38,887 nt of DNA from DASXRC01 sp036506495 (GTDB lineage: Bacteria > Actinomycetota > Actinomycetes > Mycobacteriales > Micromonosporaceae): contig DASXRQ010000113.1 of the NCBI GenBank assembly GCA_036506495.1, positions 1 through 38,887 on the forward strand. Direction: 5' to 3'. The notes beneath the pieces were generated by a model, which was not told the DNA's origin, did not search any database, and saw only the letters and a list, made by a program, of their open reading frames with translations. Made by a program: the position numbers and the translations under genes. Shown here piece by piece: positions 31,681 through 38,887 of the stretch; positions within the stretch are counted from its first letter, which is position 1, and the number at the start of each line of letters is the position of its first letter.

Positions 31681-32019
31681 AGTCTCTTCAAGATCCGGGG
31701 CGGTTCACGGTTTTCCCAACCGGGACGTAGGCGCGTGTGTGGATGAACTGGTGGACAAGTGGTGGACAACGCGCCTCGGTCTGGGGGTAACGTAGCCGCT
31801 TCTGTGGATGAGCCGAGCCATCGCAAAGAATCTTGAAATAGGTTCCTCCAGCCTCTTGCGCAGGTCTTTCAGCGGCGATAGAAATTTCCCACGCCACCAG
31901 AGATGGTGACCCGGCTCAGAGGGAAACCTCAGAGTCAGCGAGCACCAGGCACCAGGAGTTCGCGGCAGCGAGCACTTGGAGGCCGGAGTTTGCGACAGGG
32001 TCCACCCACTGGCGAGCCA

Positions 32020-32041
32020 CCCCGGAAGGCGCCTTCTGGGG
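32020..32041. repeat. 22-bp near-perfect palindrome
   Basis: CCCCGGAAGGC followed by GCCTTCTGGGG; symmetric at 20 of 22 positions with no loop, and the one mismatched pair would be a G-U pair in RNA. Confidence 0.7.
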
Positions 32042-32147
32042 AGGCGGGCACCGTGTCGACCGGAGTTCGCCGAGGCTTCGCCGGACGATGGTGGCGGGTT
32101 CCGCGGATTCGCGGGCCGAGCGATCGGACCGTTGGAACCGTGGGACT

Positions 32148-32186
32148 GAGAGGCCCCTTCCATCTCATACATGGAAGGGGCCTCTC
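32148..32186. terminator. Strong hairpin, 16-bp perfect stem
   Basis: GAGAGGCCCCTTCCAT (32148-32163) pairs perfectly with ATGGAAGGGGCCTCTC (32171-32186) around CTCATAC. Terminator-like, but no complete gene ends here, so it may be a repeat element or the terminator of a lost gene. Confidence 0.7.
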
Positions 32187-32349
32187 CCCTGCTATCCACT
32201 CCATTATTGCCAGGCGCTCTCGCCTCCATCGTGGACGACACGCCGAAACGGCGCAGGGCGAGGCGAGTTATAGCGGACCGGACTGGTCTGACTATGAGTG
32301 ACTGGCCATCCGCGGCGGGCACGCGGCGAGCGCCGGATCCACCGTCATT

Positions 32350-32541
32350 GCGTGACAGGTCGTACATGACCAGGCCACGCCGGCTGCGTAAATCTGCCTC
32401 GCTCGGAAACCAGCGCGTCCACATCAACGGCATGAAGAGGACGAGGACGTCGCCGAGTCCCAGCAGCGAGTCCCAGAAGCCATGCCCTTCCCACCACGAC
32501 AGGGTGGCGAAGGCCACCGCGAAGGGCACCATCCATCGCAA
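32350..32541 (-). pseudogene. Possible remnant of a small membrane-protein gene
   Basis: From TTG 32541 the minus strand reads MRWMVPFAVAFATLSWWEGH, then GFWDSLLGLGDVLVLFMPLM and WTRWFPSEADL with strong G/C third positions and two hydrophobic segments. After about 60 codons the coding bias fades and the frame runs into the 32148 hairpin. Ribosome site poor. It may be a truncated gene or a chance frame. Confidence 0.25.
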
Positions 32542-32783
32542 CTCGGAAGGACCGCACCGCGCGGTGAGGCCGGGCAGCCTTGCTCACGTCGCTCGTTGTG
32601 CCACGTCTCGGCAATGCCCGCAAGCCGGACGCGACGACGTCATCGGTCGGCGTTGCCCCGCTCGACACGTCGGATCACCCCCGGAGCGGCGATGTGATCA
32701 TTGTCGATGATTGGCCGCCGTGGATGACAACCCGCCCCGGCGGCCGGGTGGTCCTTCAGTTATCCGGCACAACGGGAGGGATC

Positions 32784-33614
32784 ATGCTGTCAAGACACCG
32801 ATGGTTCGCGCTGACGGCCGCCACCGCGGCGATGCTCGCTCTGGCCTTCACCGCAACACCGGCCCAGGCGGTGATCGGCGGAACCGACGACACGGCTAAC
32901 CATTACCAGAACGTCGGCATGTTGCAGCTTCGAATCGGAGATGACTGGTTCGCCTTCTGCTCCGGCACGCTGGTCGCGGAGAACGTTGTACTGACGGCCG
33001 CGCACTGCACGGACTTCTTCACCGCCGGGGTGGGCCAGCCCGGCCTCGGCCCGGACGACCTGCGCGTCTCGTTCGCCGTAGCCCCGGACGAGAGCTCGAC
33101 GTACTACGTCGCCGACCATGTTGTGGTGCACCCGGACTGGCTGACCGCGCCGGCCTGCCTTGGCAACTCCAAGCATCTCTGCCTCGCGCCACCGGCCGAG
33201 GACATCGGGCTGGTGTTCCTCAAGCAGGCGGTGTCGAACGTCTCGCCGGCACTGATCGCCAGTGCCGGCTACCTCGACGGCCTCGACCTGACCCATGAGA
33301 CGTTCACGGTCGTGGGCTACGGCACCGACGCGTTCATCACCGGCAGCGCCGCGTCGCCGCACGCCATCACGATCTTCGACGGCGTACGCAGCTACCGCGA
33401 CGTCTCCGTCATCACCAACCACGACGCATTCCCCGACCGGTTCTTGAAGATCACCGAGAGTGTCTGCTTCGGAGACTCGGGCGGACCGCTGTTCCATGGG
33501 GACACGATCGTGGCGCTGAACACGTGGACGTTCAGCTACCGATGCGACGGGCCGAACCTGGAGTACCGCGTGGACGCCCCGGCCGCACAGGAATTCCTTG
33601 ACGCCTACCTGTGA
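32784..33614 (+). CDS. Secreted trypsin-like serine protease
   Basis: S1-family protease of 276 residues. Signal peptide MLSRHRWFALTAATAAMLAL with cleavage after TPAQA leaves VIGGTDD, the usual mature N-terminus. Catalytic triad: His74 in LTAAHC, Asp140 in AEDIGLVFL, Ser232 in CFGDSGGPLF. Six cysteines are seen in the mature part (e.g. FCSGTL, AAHC, APACLG, HLCLAP, SVCFG, YRCDG), enough for disulfides. The residue at the base of the S1 pocket cannot be fixed reliably by eye, so specificity is open. ATG at 32784 follows GGGAGGG; the longer frame from 32580 would put the signal peptide internally. Confidence 0.93.
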   Translation: MLSRHRWFALTAATAAMLALAFTATPAQAVIGGTDDTANHYQNVGMLQLRIGDDWFAFCSGTLVAENVVLTAAHCTDFFTAGVGQPGLGPDDLRVSFAVAPDESSTYYVADHVVVHPDWLTAPACLGNSKHLCLAPPAEDIGLVFLKQAVSNVSPALIASAGYLDGLDLTHETFTVVGYGTDAFITGSAASPHAITIFDGVRSYRDVSVITNHDAFPDRFLKITESVCFGDSGGPLFHGDTIVALNTWTFSYRCDGPNLEYRVDAPAAQEFLDAYL

Positions 33615-33937
33615 CGGCAACTGCCCCGCAACCGGGGATAGGCGCCTTCGGGGTGCTCTGGTTGCTGCACCTCGCTGCTGTACGCCGACATGCGTTGCGC
33701 TGGTCGGTGAGCTGACCTCGGTGAGAGGCTTGACGGCTACAAAGGGTCGAACCGCCGAGTTTCCAGTTCGCCTTTCCGAGCAGCTGCGTCTTCAATCTCG
33801 AGCTCGTGGTTGCACTTGAGCGACGTTCCGAGTGTAGTTAGGTGTCTCGAAACGCAGTCGGGGAGGGTCAGGCCAGGACGCGCGATTCGCCCCCTCACAC
33901 CTGGCGCCATGGACCCCCCTTCCGGGAAGAGGTCCCG
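33615..33937. other. Intergenic region, protease to LPXTG gene (323 nt)
   Basis: A small hairpin CCCCG-CAAC-CGGGG follows the protease stop (about 33624-33637). TTGAGC near 33817 with TAGGTG 17 nt further on is a possible promoter for the LPXTG gene. No gene seen. Confidence 0.4.
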
Positions 33938-35569
33938 ATGAGTCGTCTGTGGCATTGGTTAGGTATCGCCGTGGTCACGACCGTGGCCACCGGTATGGTC
34001 GGACCCGTCGCCTTTGCCGAGTCGCCCACCCCGTCTCCCGGCAATTCGCCGACCGTGGCTGCGTCGGTCGACAAGTCGGACACCTCTGCGGCAGTCGTGA
34101 GCCCGTCGCCCGCAGCGACCGGGCTCGACATTGCGGCCCCGGACCTGCTCGCCCACCTCGACGTGAGGTACCCGGGCAGTGGTGCCCTGACGACCGCTGC
34201 GACGGGCAAACCGTTGCGGCTCAACCTCTTCAACAGCGGACCGGCGACCGCCACCGACGTGACGATACGCGTCGACGCAGGAGCGTTGAACGCGTCGCGG
34301 GCCGCGCTCGTCCGTCCGCCGGCCGATGCAGGCTGCACGGTGGATAGCGTCACGGAATACGCGTGTCCGCTACCGGACGTTGCGCCCTCCGTGCACAACG
34401 TGTACGCCTACGTTTGGCTCAAGGGACTGGCCACCGGGAGCGCCGGCACCGTAACGGTCACGGTGACGGCGGCGAACCAGGACGCGAGCACCACGGACAA
34501 CCGCCTCACCATCCCAATACAGGTCGTCGCCAGCCAGGTCGATCTGGCCATGGAGGCGGACGACCTCGACATGGTGCCCGGTGGCACGGCTAGGCTTCCC
34601 GGCCGGGTGACCAACTTCGGCGACGTTACAGCGCCGGGCCTGAGGCTCATCATCAACCTGCCGGGCTACGTCACGGTCGCCAAGCGGCACGCCAACTGTC
34701 AGTACCTGCCGGATATCCCCGTCGTGTGCACCTTCCCAGAGGTGCGGCTCGCGCCGGGCGATGTCTTCCAGTTCAGCACGGCCACGTCGCTGACCATCCA
34801 ACTCGCCAAGACCGCACCCGGCCCTGGGTCATTTGGTCTCGGAATGCTCGAGGTACACCCGATCAGCGAGCCTGATGTCGACGCCGACGGGTGGGACAAC
34901 TCCACCTGGTTCGCTCTGTTCACGACAGCGACAAACCGACCAGACCCCGCCGCTGTCGCCCCGAAGGTTGTCGGCCGGGTCGGCGACACCGTTCCCGTCC
35001 ACGTCGGCGCGCGCAACCTCGGGCCGGCCGACACCCCGAATCCCGGACCGGAACCGGCGCTGCGCGTGACAATGACCGCGCCGTCCGGCACCACGGTCGT
35101 GTCCACGCCAGCCGCCTGCGCCACAGTCACCGCCGGCAGGACATACCGCTGCGAGCATTCGGAGGTGCTTTCTGTCGGCGCCGTGCTCTTGTTCGACTTC
35201 CGTCTGAAGATAAATTCCGATCAGGTGGGCCACGACGGACGCGTCACCATCGAGACGTCCTTCGCCGACGCGAACCCGGCCAACAACACGGCGACGCTCG
35301 ACGTCGAGGTCGCCACCAGCTCCCTGCCCATCACCGGAACCAGGCCAGGTACCACCGCGGGTGGCGGCACAGCTCTCCTGGTGATCGGCATACTCCTGCT
35401 CGTCGCCGTTCGACGTCGCAGAGGAGCGTTCCGGCATTACTCGACGTTCCCGAACACGATGTGGAGAAGTCCTACCAGGCGACGCCAACGCGCTCGTCGC
35501 AGCTTTACACAGTGCTTTGACGTTCAGGCATTCGGCGAGGAACACCCCCGACACCCTGGCCTCCCGTGA
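33938..35569 (+). CDS. LPXTG-type surface protein with DUF11/CARDB-like repeats and an unusual C-terminal extension
   Basis: Protein of 543 residues. Signal peptide MSRLWHWLGIAVVTTVATGM, cleaved near AFA/ESP, then a Ser/Pro/Thr-rich linker and three beta-sandwich units (about 75-190, 195-330 and 345-455) with the DUF11 signature N-x-G-x-x-x-A-x-x-V, e.g. LFNSGPATATDVTIRVDAG and ADANPANNTATLDVEV. Sorting signal LPITG lies at 463-467, with a hydrophobic stretch to about 493 and RRRRGAF. Sortase signals normally end within a few residues of the charged tail, but here about 45 more residues follow (RHYSTFPNTMWRSPTRRRQ onward), entering a region with direct repeats. The natural stop was probably lost. 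ATG at 33938 follows GAAGAGG. Confidence 0.82.
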   Translation: MSRLWHWLGIAVVTTVATGMVGPVAFAESPTPSPGNSPTVAASVDKSDTSAAVVSPSPAATGLDIAAPDLLAHLDVRYPGSGALTTAATGKPLRLNLFNSGPATATDVTIRVDAGALNASRAALVRPPADAGCTVDSVTEYACPLPDVAPSVHNVYAYVWLKGLATGSAGTVTVTVTAANQDASTTDNRLTIPIQVVASQVDLAMEADDLDMVPGGTARLPGRVTNFGDVTAPGLRLIINLPGYVTVAKRHANCQYLPDIPVVCTFPEVRLAPGDVFQFSTATSLTIQLAKTAPGPGSFGLGMLEVHPISEPDVDADGWDNSTWFALFTTATNRPDPAAVAPKVVGRVGDTVPVHVGARNLGPADTPNPGPEPALRVTMTAPSGTTVVSTPAACATVTAGRTYRCEHSEVLSVGAVLLFDFRLKINSDQVGHDGRVTIETSFADANPANNTATLDVEVATSSLPITGTRPGTTAGGGTALLVIGILLLVAVRRRRGAFRHYSTFPNTMWRSPTRRRQRARRSFTQCFDVQAFGEEHPRHPGLP

Positions 35570-35685
35570 CAGCTTCGCCGTGTTGCCACGCGCCCGCGGC
35601 GAGTTGGCCGCGTCGGAGGCTGAGTTCCGGGCGGTGTTCGCCATCCAGTGCTGGGTGCTCGGCAGCAGGCACCCGACACCCTGGC
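35547..35685. repeat. 14-bp direct repeat, 125 bp apart
   Basis: CCCGACACCCTGGC occurs at 35547-35560 and 35672-35685, and similarity extends a further 10 bases (CTCCCGTGAC against CACCCGGCAC). The first copy is inside the overrun of the LPXTG gene. May mark a duplication or insertion scar. Confidence 0.6.
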
Positions 35686-36063
35686 CACCCGGCACAACCT
35701 TGCAAGGCCACTAGGCGGCCGGGCGATTGAGGGCAGTCGCGAAGCGGCTGCGTGATCCTTACCCGCCGTTGTGACCCGCTCCGGGCACGGCGTGGCCGCG
35801 CCGCCATGCGTTCCAGGGTTGGGCGTGTCGCCGTTGCGCCACGACCCTGTCCGCGTGTCCATATCCATCGTTCCAACCGTCGATGCGGCGGGGGATGTTG
35901 CCGTCCAGAACCGCGCGGCACAAATTGCCATCGCGATCCGCGCGAGGAAGTGGCCGATCGCTCCACGTCAGGCGACGAGTCGGCGGGGGATCTGGAGTTG
36001 TCCATGCTTGTCCTTAGGATCGTGATATGACTCTGCTCCCGTTGGCCTCGGGTTGACGCCGGT
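35570..36063. other. Region without a convincing gene (494 nt)
   Basis: Several frames of 80-160 codons run on both strands, but none has a ribosome site, a family match or consistent coding bias. It includes the second direct-repeat copy. Likely decayed sequence. Confidence 0.5.
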
Positions 36064-36816
36064 ATGTCAAATGAGGCGTTAGGTAATGGACCGGGGCAGG
36101 GCCGTGATAGGACGTGGCAGTGGCTTGATCACGTGGGGCTCTCGATCGCCACGGTTCTTGGCGGTTTGGTCACGACCCAGTTGCTGGGTGCCGCCGCCGA
36201 GTGGAACACCACGACCGCGCTCGTGATCCTGCAAGCTCTCGGAACCGGGGAGCTTGTTGTCGGAGCACTGCTGGTGTACGCACCCTTCTTCCTCGCGGTC
36301 GCCGCTGCCATGGGGTTAGCGGTCGTGCCGTACCAGGCGATTCGCAACCGGCGACGTTCGTGGTGGTCGTGGACGTCGTGGTTCTGGATTACGGGCGCGG
36401 TGTTGATCTACCTGGTTACACCGGTAGGTCTGATCGTGTTCTCGATCATCATTGCGGTCGCCGGGCTAGGTGTGGCGGCCATGGAGCGTGGCACACCCGG
36501 GATTACCCGTATTGCCCTCTTAGCCCTCCTCGCCTGGACCGCTATCCTTCCCCTTTTCGGCGCCGGCGTGATTTGGCTGCCGCCCGAGGCGGTAAAGATC
36601 GCCGGCGAACCGGCGCCGGTTACGGCATTTGTGCTGGAGGACGACGGAGAAACGGTCACCCTGCTCCTCCACCACCCTCGTCAGGCGCGGCTCGTGCCGT
36701 CCCGGGCTTTGGAGTTCCGGCAGATTTGTTACTGGCCGCAAAATTGGTGGAGTTTAAGGCCTTTTGAAATGATTGACGTCCATGTTCCGAGTGACCCCGC
36801 CTGCCCGAGCCGGTAG
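36064..36816 (+). CDS. Hypothetical multi-pass membrane protein
   Basis: Protein of 250 residues with about four hydrophobic segments: around 26-45, 68-88, 107-135 (VLIYLVTPVGLIVFSIIIAV) and 148-170 (IALLALLAWTAILPLFGAGV). The N-terminus is hydrophilic and the last ~75 residues form a soluble domain containing FVLEDDGETVTLLLHHPRQA and RFQIC-like LEFRQICYWPQNWW. Codon use is less GC-biased than the lipid genes, as in other accessory genes nearby. ATG at 36064 has a weak ribosome site. Family not recognised. Confidence 0.6.
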   Translation: MSNEALGNGPGQGRDRTWQWLDHVGLSIATVLGGLVTTQLLGAAAEWNTTTALVILQALGTGELVVGALLVYAPFFLAVAAAMGLAVVPYQAIRNRRRSWWSWTSWFWITGAVLIYLVTPVGLIVFSIIIAVAGLGVAAMERGTPGITRIALLALLAWTAILPLFGAGVIWLPPEAVKIAGEPAPVTAFVLEDDGETVTLLLHHPRQARLVPSRALEFRQICYWPQNWWSLRPFEMIDVHVPSDPACPSR

Positions 36817-37169
36817 CTCAGGGTCGCACCAAGTTGAGAGCTATACGTCGAGCACGCCGTCTGAAATGCCCCGGTGTCGCCACCATCCCGCGAAGCCGGC
36901 GAGGGATCTTCTCGATGCCGCAGAGGAACAGTGCTTGGGGCTTATGTCGTACTCTCGCTTCTCACCGGTGCGCGCACCGAGGAGCTGCGGGCACACCGAC
37001 TACGGCTGGAGTAGTAGGCACGGGGACGCCCTGACGCATCACGCTGGCAATCCGCGTGGATGTACTTGGGGCTTCACAAGCCGACCGTTTCGTGGTTTGT
37101 TGCTGTGGAAAGGCGTATCGCTCGGGGGATCAGGGTTGATGCGGTCCAAAGCCGGCCCATGGAGGGCTC
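36817..37169. other. Region with a tyrosine-recombinase fragment (353 nt)
   Basis: Holds the integrase remnant described separately; the rest has no gene I can support. The last bases carry the ribosome site of the BNR gene. Confidence 0.5.
36862..37014 (+). pseudogene. Tyrosine-recombinase (integrase) fragment, frameshifted and truncated
   Basis: One frame reads PARDLLDAAEEQ to 36931; a -1 shift then gives LGAYVVLSLLTGARTEELRA and ends at TAG 37012-37014. The second part is the conserved box I with the catalytic Arg (LLTGARTEEL) of phage-type integrases. The N-terminal SAM-like domain and the C-terminal catalytic half with Tyr are absent. Confidence 0.75.
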
Positions 37170-38846
37170 ATGCGTTCGAATGCTCGAATCGGGATTGTTC
37201 TGCTTACTCTTGTACTCACCGGATCGGTCGGGCTGCACTCGGCTGCCGCGACCGCAGCGGCACCGACGCTGGTCACCAATGACAACGACGGCACGATCAG
37301 CTACCTGCGGTACGACGGCACGAGCGACGCCACCACGACCGCATGTAGCAGCGGTCGGCGCTCGCAAAATGAACCGACTGTCGCGGTCAACCCGAGCGAC
37401 CCCGACATCGTCGTGGCCGGGTCGAACGACTACTGCACTCAGATCGTCAACGGCGACGTGTGGGCCGGTTATTACCGCTCGACCGACGGCGGCGCCACCT
37501 GGGCGAACAGCCTAGTTCCCGGTTATCCGAAGGACACGTCGGCGGCCGGAGCCGCGTCGCCCACGCATGGGGTCTGCTCCGCCGCCGGTGACCCGACGCA
37601 GTCGTTCGACACCGAAGGCCGGCTGTTCTACGGGTTTATCTGCTTCAACCGTGCCCAGCCGACAAACGGCTCGGTTTACGTGGCGACCTACACGAACGAT
37701 GGCGCGACGTACGTGCGCACGGTGCGCGTCGACCGGGGCACCCCTTCGACATGGGGCCTGTTCCAGGACAAGATCAACGTGGCGACGGACCAGACGGACG
37801 GGCCGCACAGCGACAACGTCTACGTGGCGTGGGCGACCTATCCCGGGCAGTCGGACAACAACCGGATGATGTTCGCGCGCTCGACCGACCATGGCGCGAC
37901 CTACTCCAAGCCGATCGCCGTGGACAAGGGTCTGAGTGAGAAGCAGTTCGCCGACCTGGCGGTGGGACCTGACGGTGCTGTCTACCTCACCTACCGAACG
38001 ATCTCGCATCAGCCGTCCACCACGAACGCGATCTACATCGCAAAGTCGACCGACGGCGGGGCGAGCTTCGGGCCGCCGGTCCGGGTCGCGGGCTTCACTC
38101 CGTTCGATGACAGGGACTACGGCTCCAGCGCTGGGTGCGGGGACGGGCCGTTCGCCTGCCCCACCGGGTTCACCTACTCCCGCTTCTCATCGCTGTCCGC
38201 TGTTGCCGCCGACGAAGCCGGCGTGCACATCGTGTGGAGTGGGCGCACCGGCGCTGGGCAGGGAAAGATCTTCGTCAGCAACTCGTCCGACGGTGCCCTG
38301 TGGAGCGCACCGGCCACGTTGGATGCCGCACCCACGGGCCATCAGTGGTTCCCGGACGTGGCCTCGGCCGCTGGCGTGATCAGCGTTGTGTTCTACGACT
38401 CGCGGGAGGACCCGTCGTACGCACCTGGCGTGCCACCCGGCGACACCGCTGACGGCGTGAACTCCGGCGACGTCGTGAATACACGTGTCGCGCAGTCGAG
38501 CGACGGCGGGCACAGCTGGACCGAGCAGGTCGTATCCAACGTCGGCAGCAACTTCGGCTGGGAGACGCACAGTTCGCGACGGCTCGGGTTCTGGGGCGAC
38601 TACAACTACATCTCCGCCGTGCCCGGTGGCGTGCACGCGGTGTGGACGAGCTCGCAGGACCTGGTGCCGGGTGCCGACCCCCGGGAGACCGGCGCGGACG
38701 ACGACCAGGACTTGTTCGACGTCTACCAGCCGTGCACCTACGTGCCCAACGACATCAACGCGCCCTCGTACACCTCACCGACCATCGACGACCCCTGCCT
38801 GTCGCAAGGAGGCCTCGACCAGAACATCTACGGCACACGTCTCTGA
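37170..38846 (+). CDS. Secreted BNR/Asp-box repeat protein, sialidase-like
   Basis: Protein of 558 residues with a Sec signal (MRSNARIGIVLLTLVLTGSV, cleavage near ATAAA). Five Asp-box units S-x-D-x-G-x-x-W/F/Y lie at about 104 (STDGGATW), 238 (STDHGATY), 293 (STDGGASF), 372 (SSDGALW, one residue short) and 443 (SSDGGHSW). Spacing and the NEPTVAVNPSDPDIVVAGSN opening are typical of beta-propeller exo-sialidase-like proteins. I cannot identify the Arg triad and Tyr-Glu pair of true sialidases, so it may bind or cleave some other glycan, or be non-catalytic. ATG at 37170 follows GGAGGG with short spacing. Confidence 0.85.
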   Translation: MRSNARIGIVLLTLVLTGSVGLHSAAATAAAPTLVTNDNDGTISYLRYDGTSDATTTACSSGRRSQNEPTVAVNPSDPDIVVAGSNDYCTQIVNGDVWAGYYRSTDGGATWANSLVPGYPKDTSAAGAASPTHGVCSAAGDPTQSFDTEGRLFYGFICFNRAQPTNGSVYVATYTNDGATYVRTVRVDRGTPSTWGLFQDKINVATDQTDGPHSDNVYVAWATYPGQSDNNRMMFARSTDHGATYSKPIAVDKGLSEKQFADLAVGPDGAVYLTYRTISHQPSTTNAIYIAKSTDGGASFGPPVRVAGFTPFDDRDYGSSAGCGDGPFACPTGFTYSRFSSLSAVAADEAGVHIVWSGRTGAGQGKIFVSNSSDGALWSAPATLDAAPTGHQWFPDVASAAGVISVVFYDSREDPSYAPGVPPGDTADGVNSGDVVNTRVAQSSDGGHSWTEQVVSNVGSNFGWETHSSRRLGFWGDYNYISAVPGGVHAVWTSSQDLVPGADPRETGADDDQDLFDVYQPCTYVPNDINAPSYTSPTIDDPCLSQGGLDQNIYGTRL

Positions 38847-38887
38847 CCGGAAGCAGCAGGTCGCGAATCTCACCGGGCAAAGCACCG

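Larger units (their letters stand above)
31360..32783. other. 1.4-kb region with no intact gene
   Basis: Contains a terminator hairpin (31362), an IS1380-type transposase fragment (31441-31680), a stretch at 31730-31810 with repeated TGGTGGACA and TGTGGATGA words, a 22-bp palindrome (32020), a 16-bp stem hairpin (32148) and a possible fragment of a small membrane-protein gene on the minus strand (32350-32541). CCGGAGTTYGC-like words recur at about 31955, 31985 and 32060. The longer frames across it lack coding bias and cross these palindromes; I regard them as chance. It looks like a site of past insertion and decay. Confidence 0.6.

Noticed and set aside
31730..31810. Repeated TGTGGATGA/TGGTGGACA words as a possible replication origin or DnaA boxes
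   Set aside because: They do not match the TTATCCACA consensus and no origin genes are near.
31900..32060. CRISPR-like array from recurring GGAGTTYGC words
   Set aside because: Units are short, irregularly spaced and diverged; no constant repeat length.
31705..32541. Minus-strand 278-codon frame as one gene
   Set aside because: Coding bias only in the first ~60 codons; the rest crosses two strong palindromes and the IS relic end.
36800..36850. tRNA-like string GCCGGTAGCTCAGG
   Set aside because: Only the D-arm-like word is present, it includes the stop codon of the membrane-protein gene, and no anticodon or T arm can be folded.

Overview
The window is GC-rich actinobacterial chromosome. 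Codons end mostly in G or C, GTG and TTG starts are common, and several genes have a TAnnnT -10 hexamer 6-8 nt before the start codon, as in leaderless transcription. The gene set (fadA2/fabG4/htdX, PPOX/F420-type oxidoreductase, ECF42 sigma with DGPF partner, LPXTG protein) fits a free-living actinomycete. Micromonosporales is my best guess, from gene content only.

Left part (1-7.9 kb): lipid metabolism. A truncated MFS gene is followed by a divergent fadA2 // fabG4-htdX block with the same order and near-identical sizes as Mycobacterium tuberculosis Rv0243 // Rv0242c-Rv0241c. Next come a TetR regulator and a divergent SCP2 / acyl-CoA dehydrogenase / acyl-CoA ligase operon. Similar CTACTC...GTAGG dyads lie over both divergent promoter regions, so one TetR protein may control the whole 7.5 kb.

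7.9-15.1 kb, all minus strand: an ECF sigma factor with a membrane-anchored partner, a ribbon-helix-helix/MazF-like toxin-antitoxin pair, purD, a lactate permease with a Gly-Pro-Ser tandem repeat, and a short 402-residue Rho.

15.4-20.7 kb: DGPF protein, ECF42 sigma and a DHA2-type MFS exporter; a cysteine-rich secreted protein of unknown family; a PPOX oxidoreductase. 20.8-24.0 kb is a molybdate operon: a MerR-type HTH fused to a TOBE domain, then modA, modB and modC.

24.2-31.4 kb: a short endonuclease V, small hypothetical genes, two VOC proteins, an FAD monooxygenase broken by a one-base frameshift, paaK coupled to a methyltransferase, and a 3-hydroxyisobutyrate-dehydrogenase-like reductase.

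31.4-38.9 kb is accessory and partly decayed: an IS1380-type transposase fragment, strong palindromes, a secreted trypsin-like protease, an LPXTG protein whose C-terminus overruns its sorting signal, a tyrosine-recombinase fragment, and a secreted BNR/Asp-box protein. I found no rRNA, tRNA or CRISPR array. The points most worth checking are the shared TetR operator, the short Rho, the LPXTG overrun, and the lineage-specific palindromes. I did not find a convincing wholly new multi-gene system.
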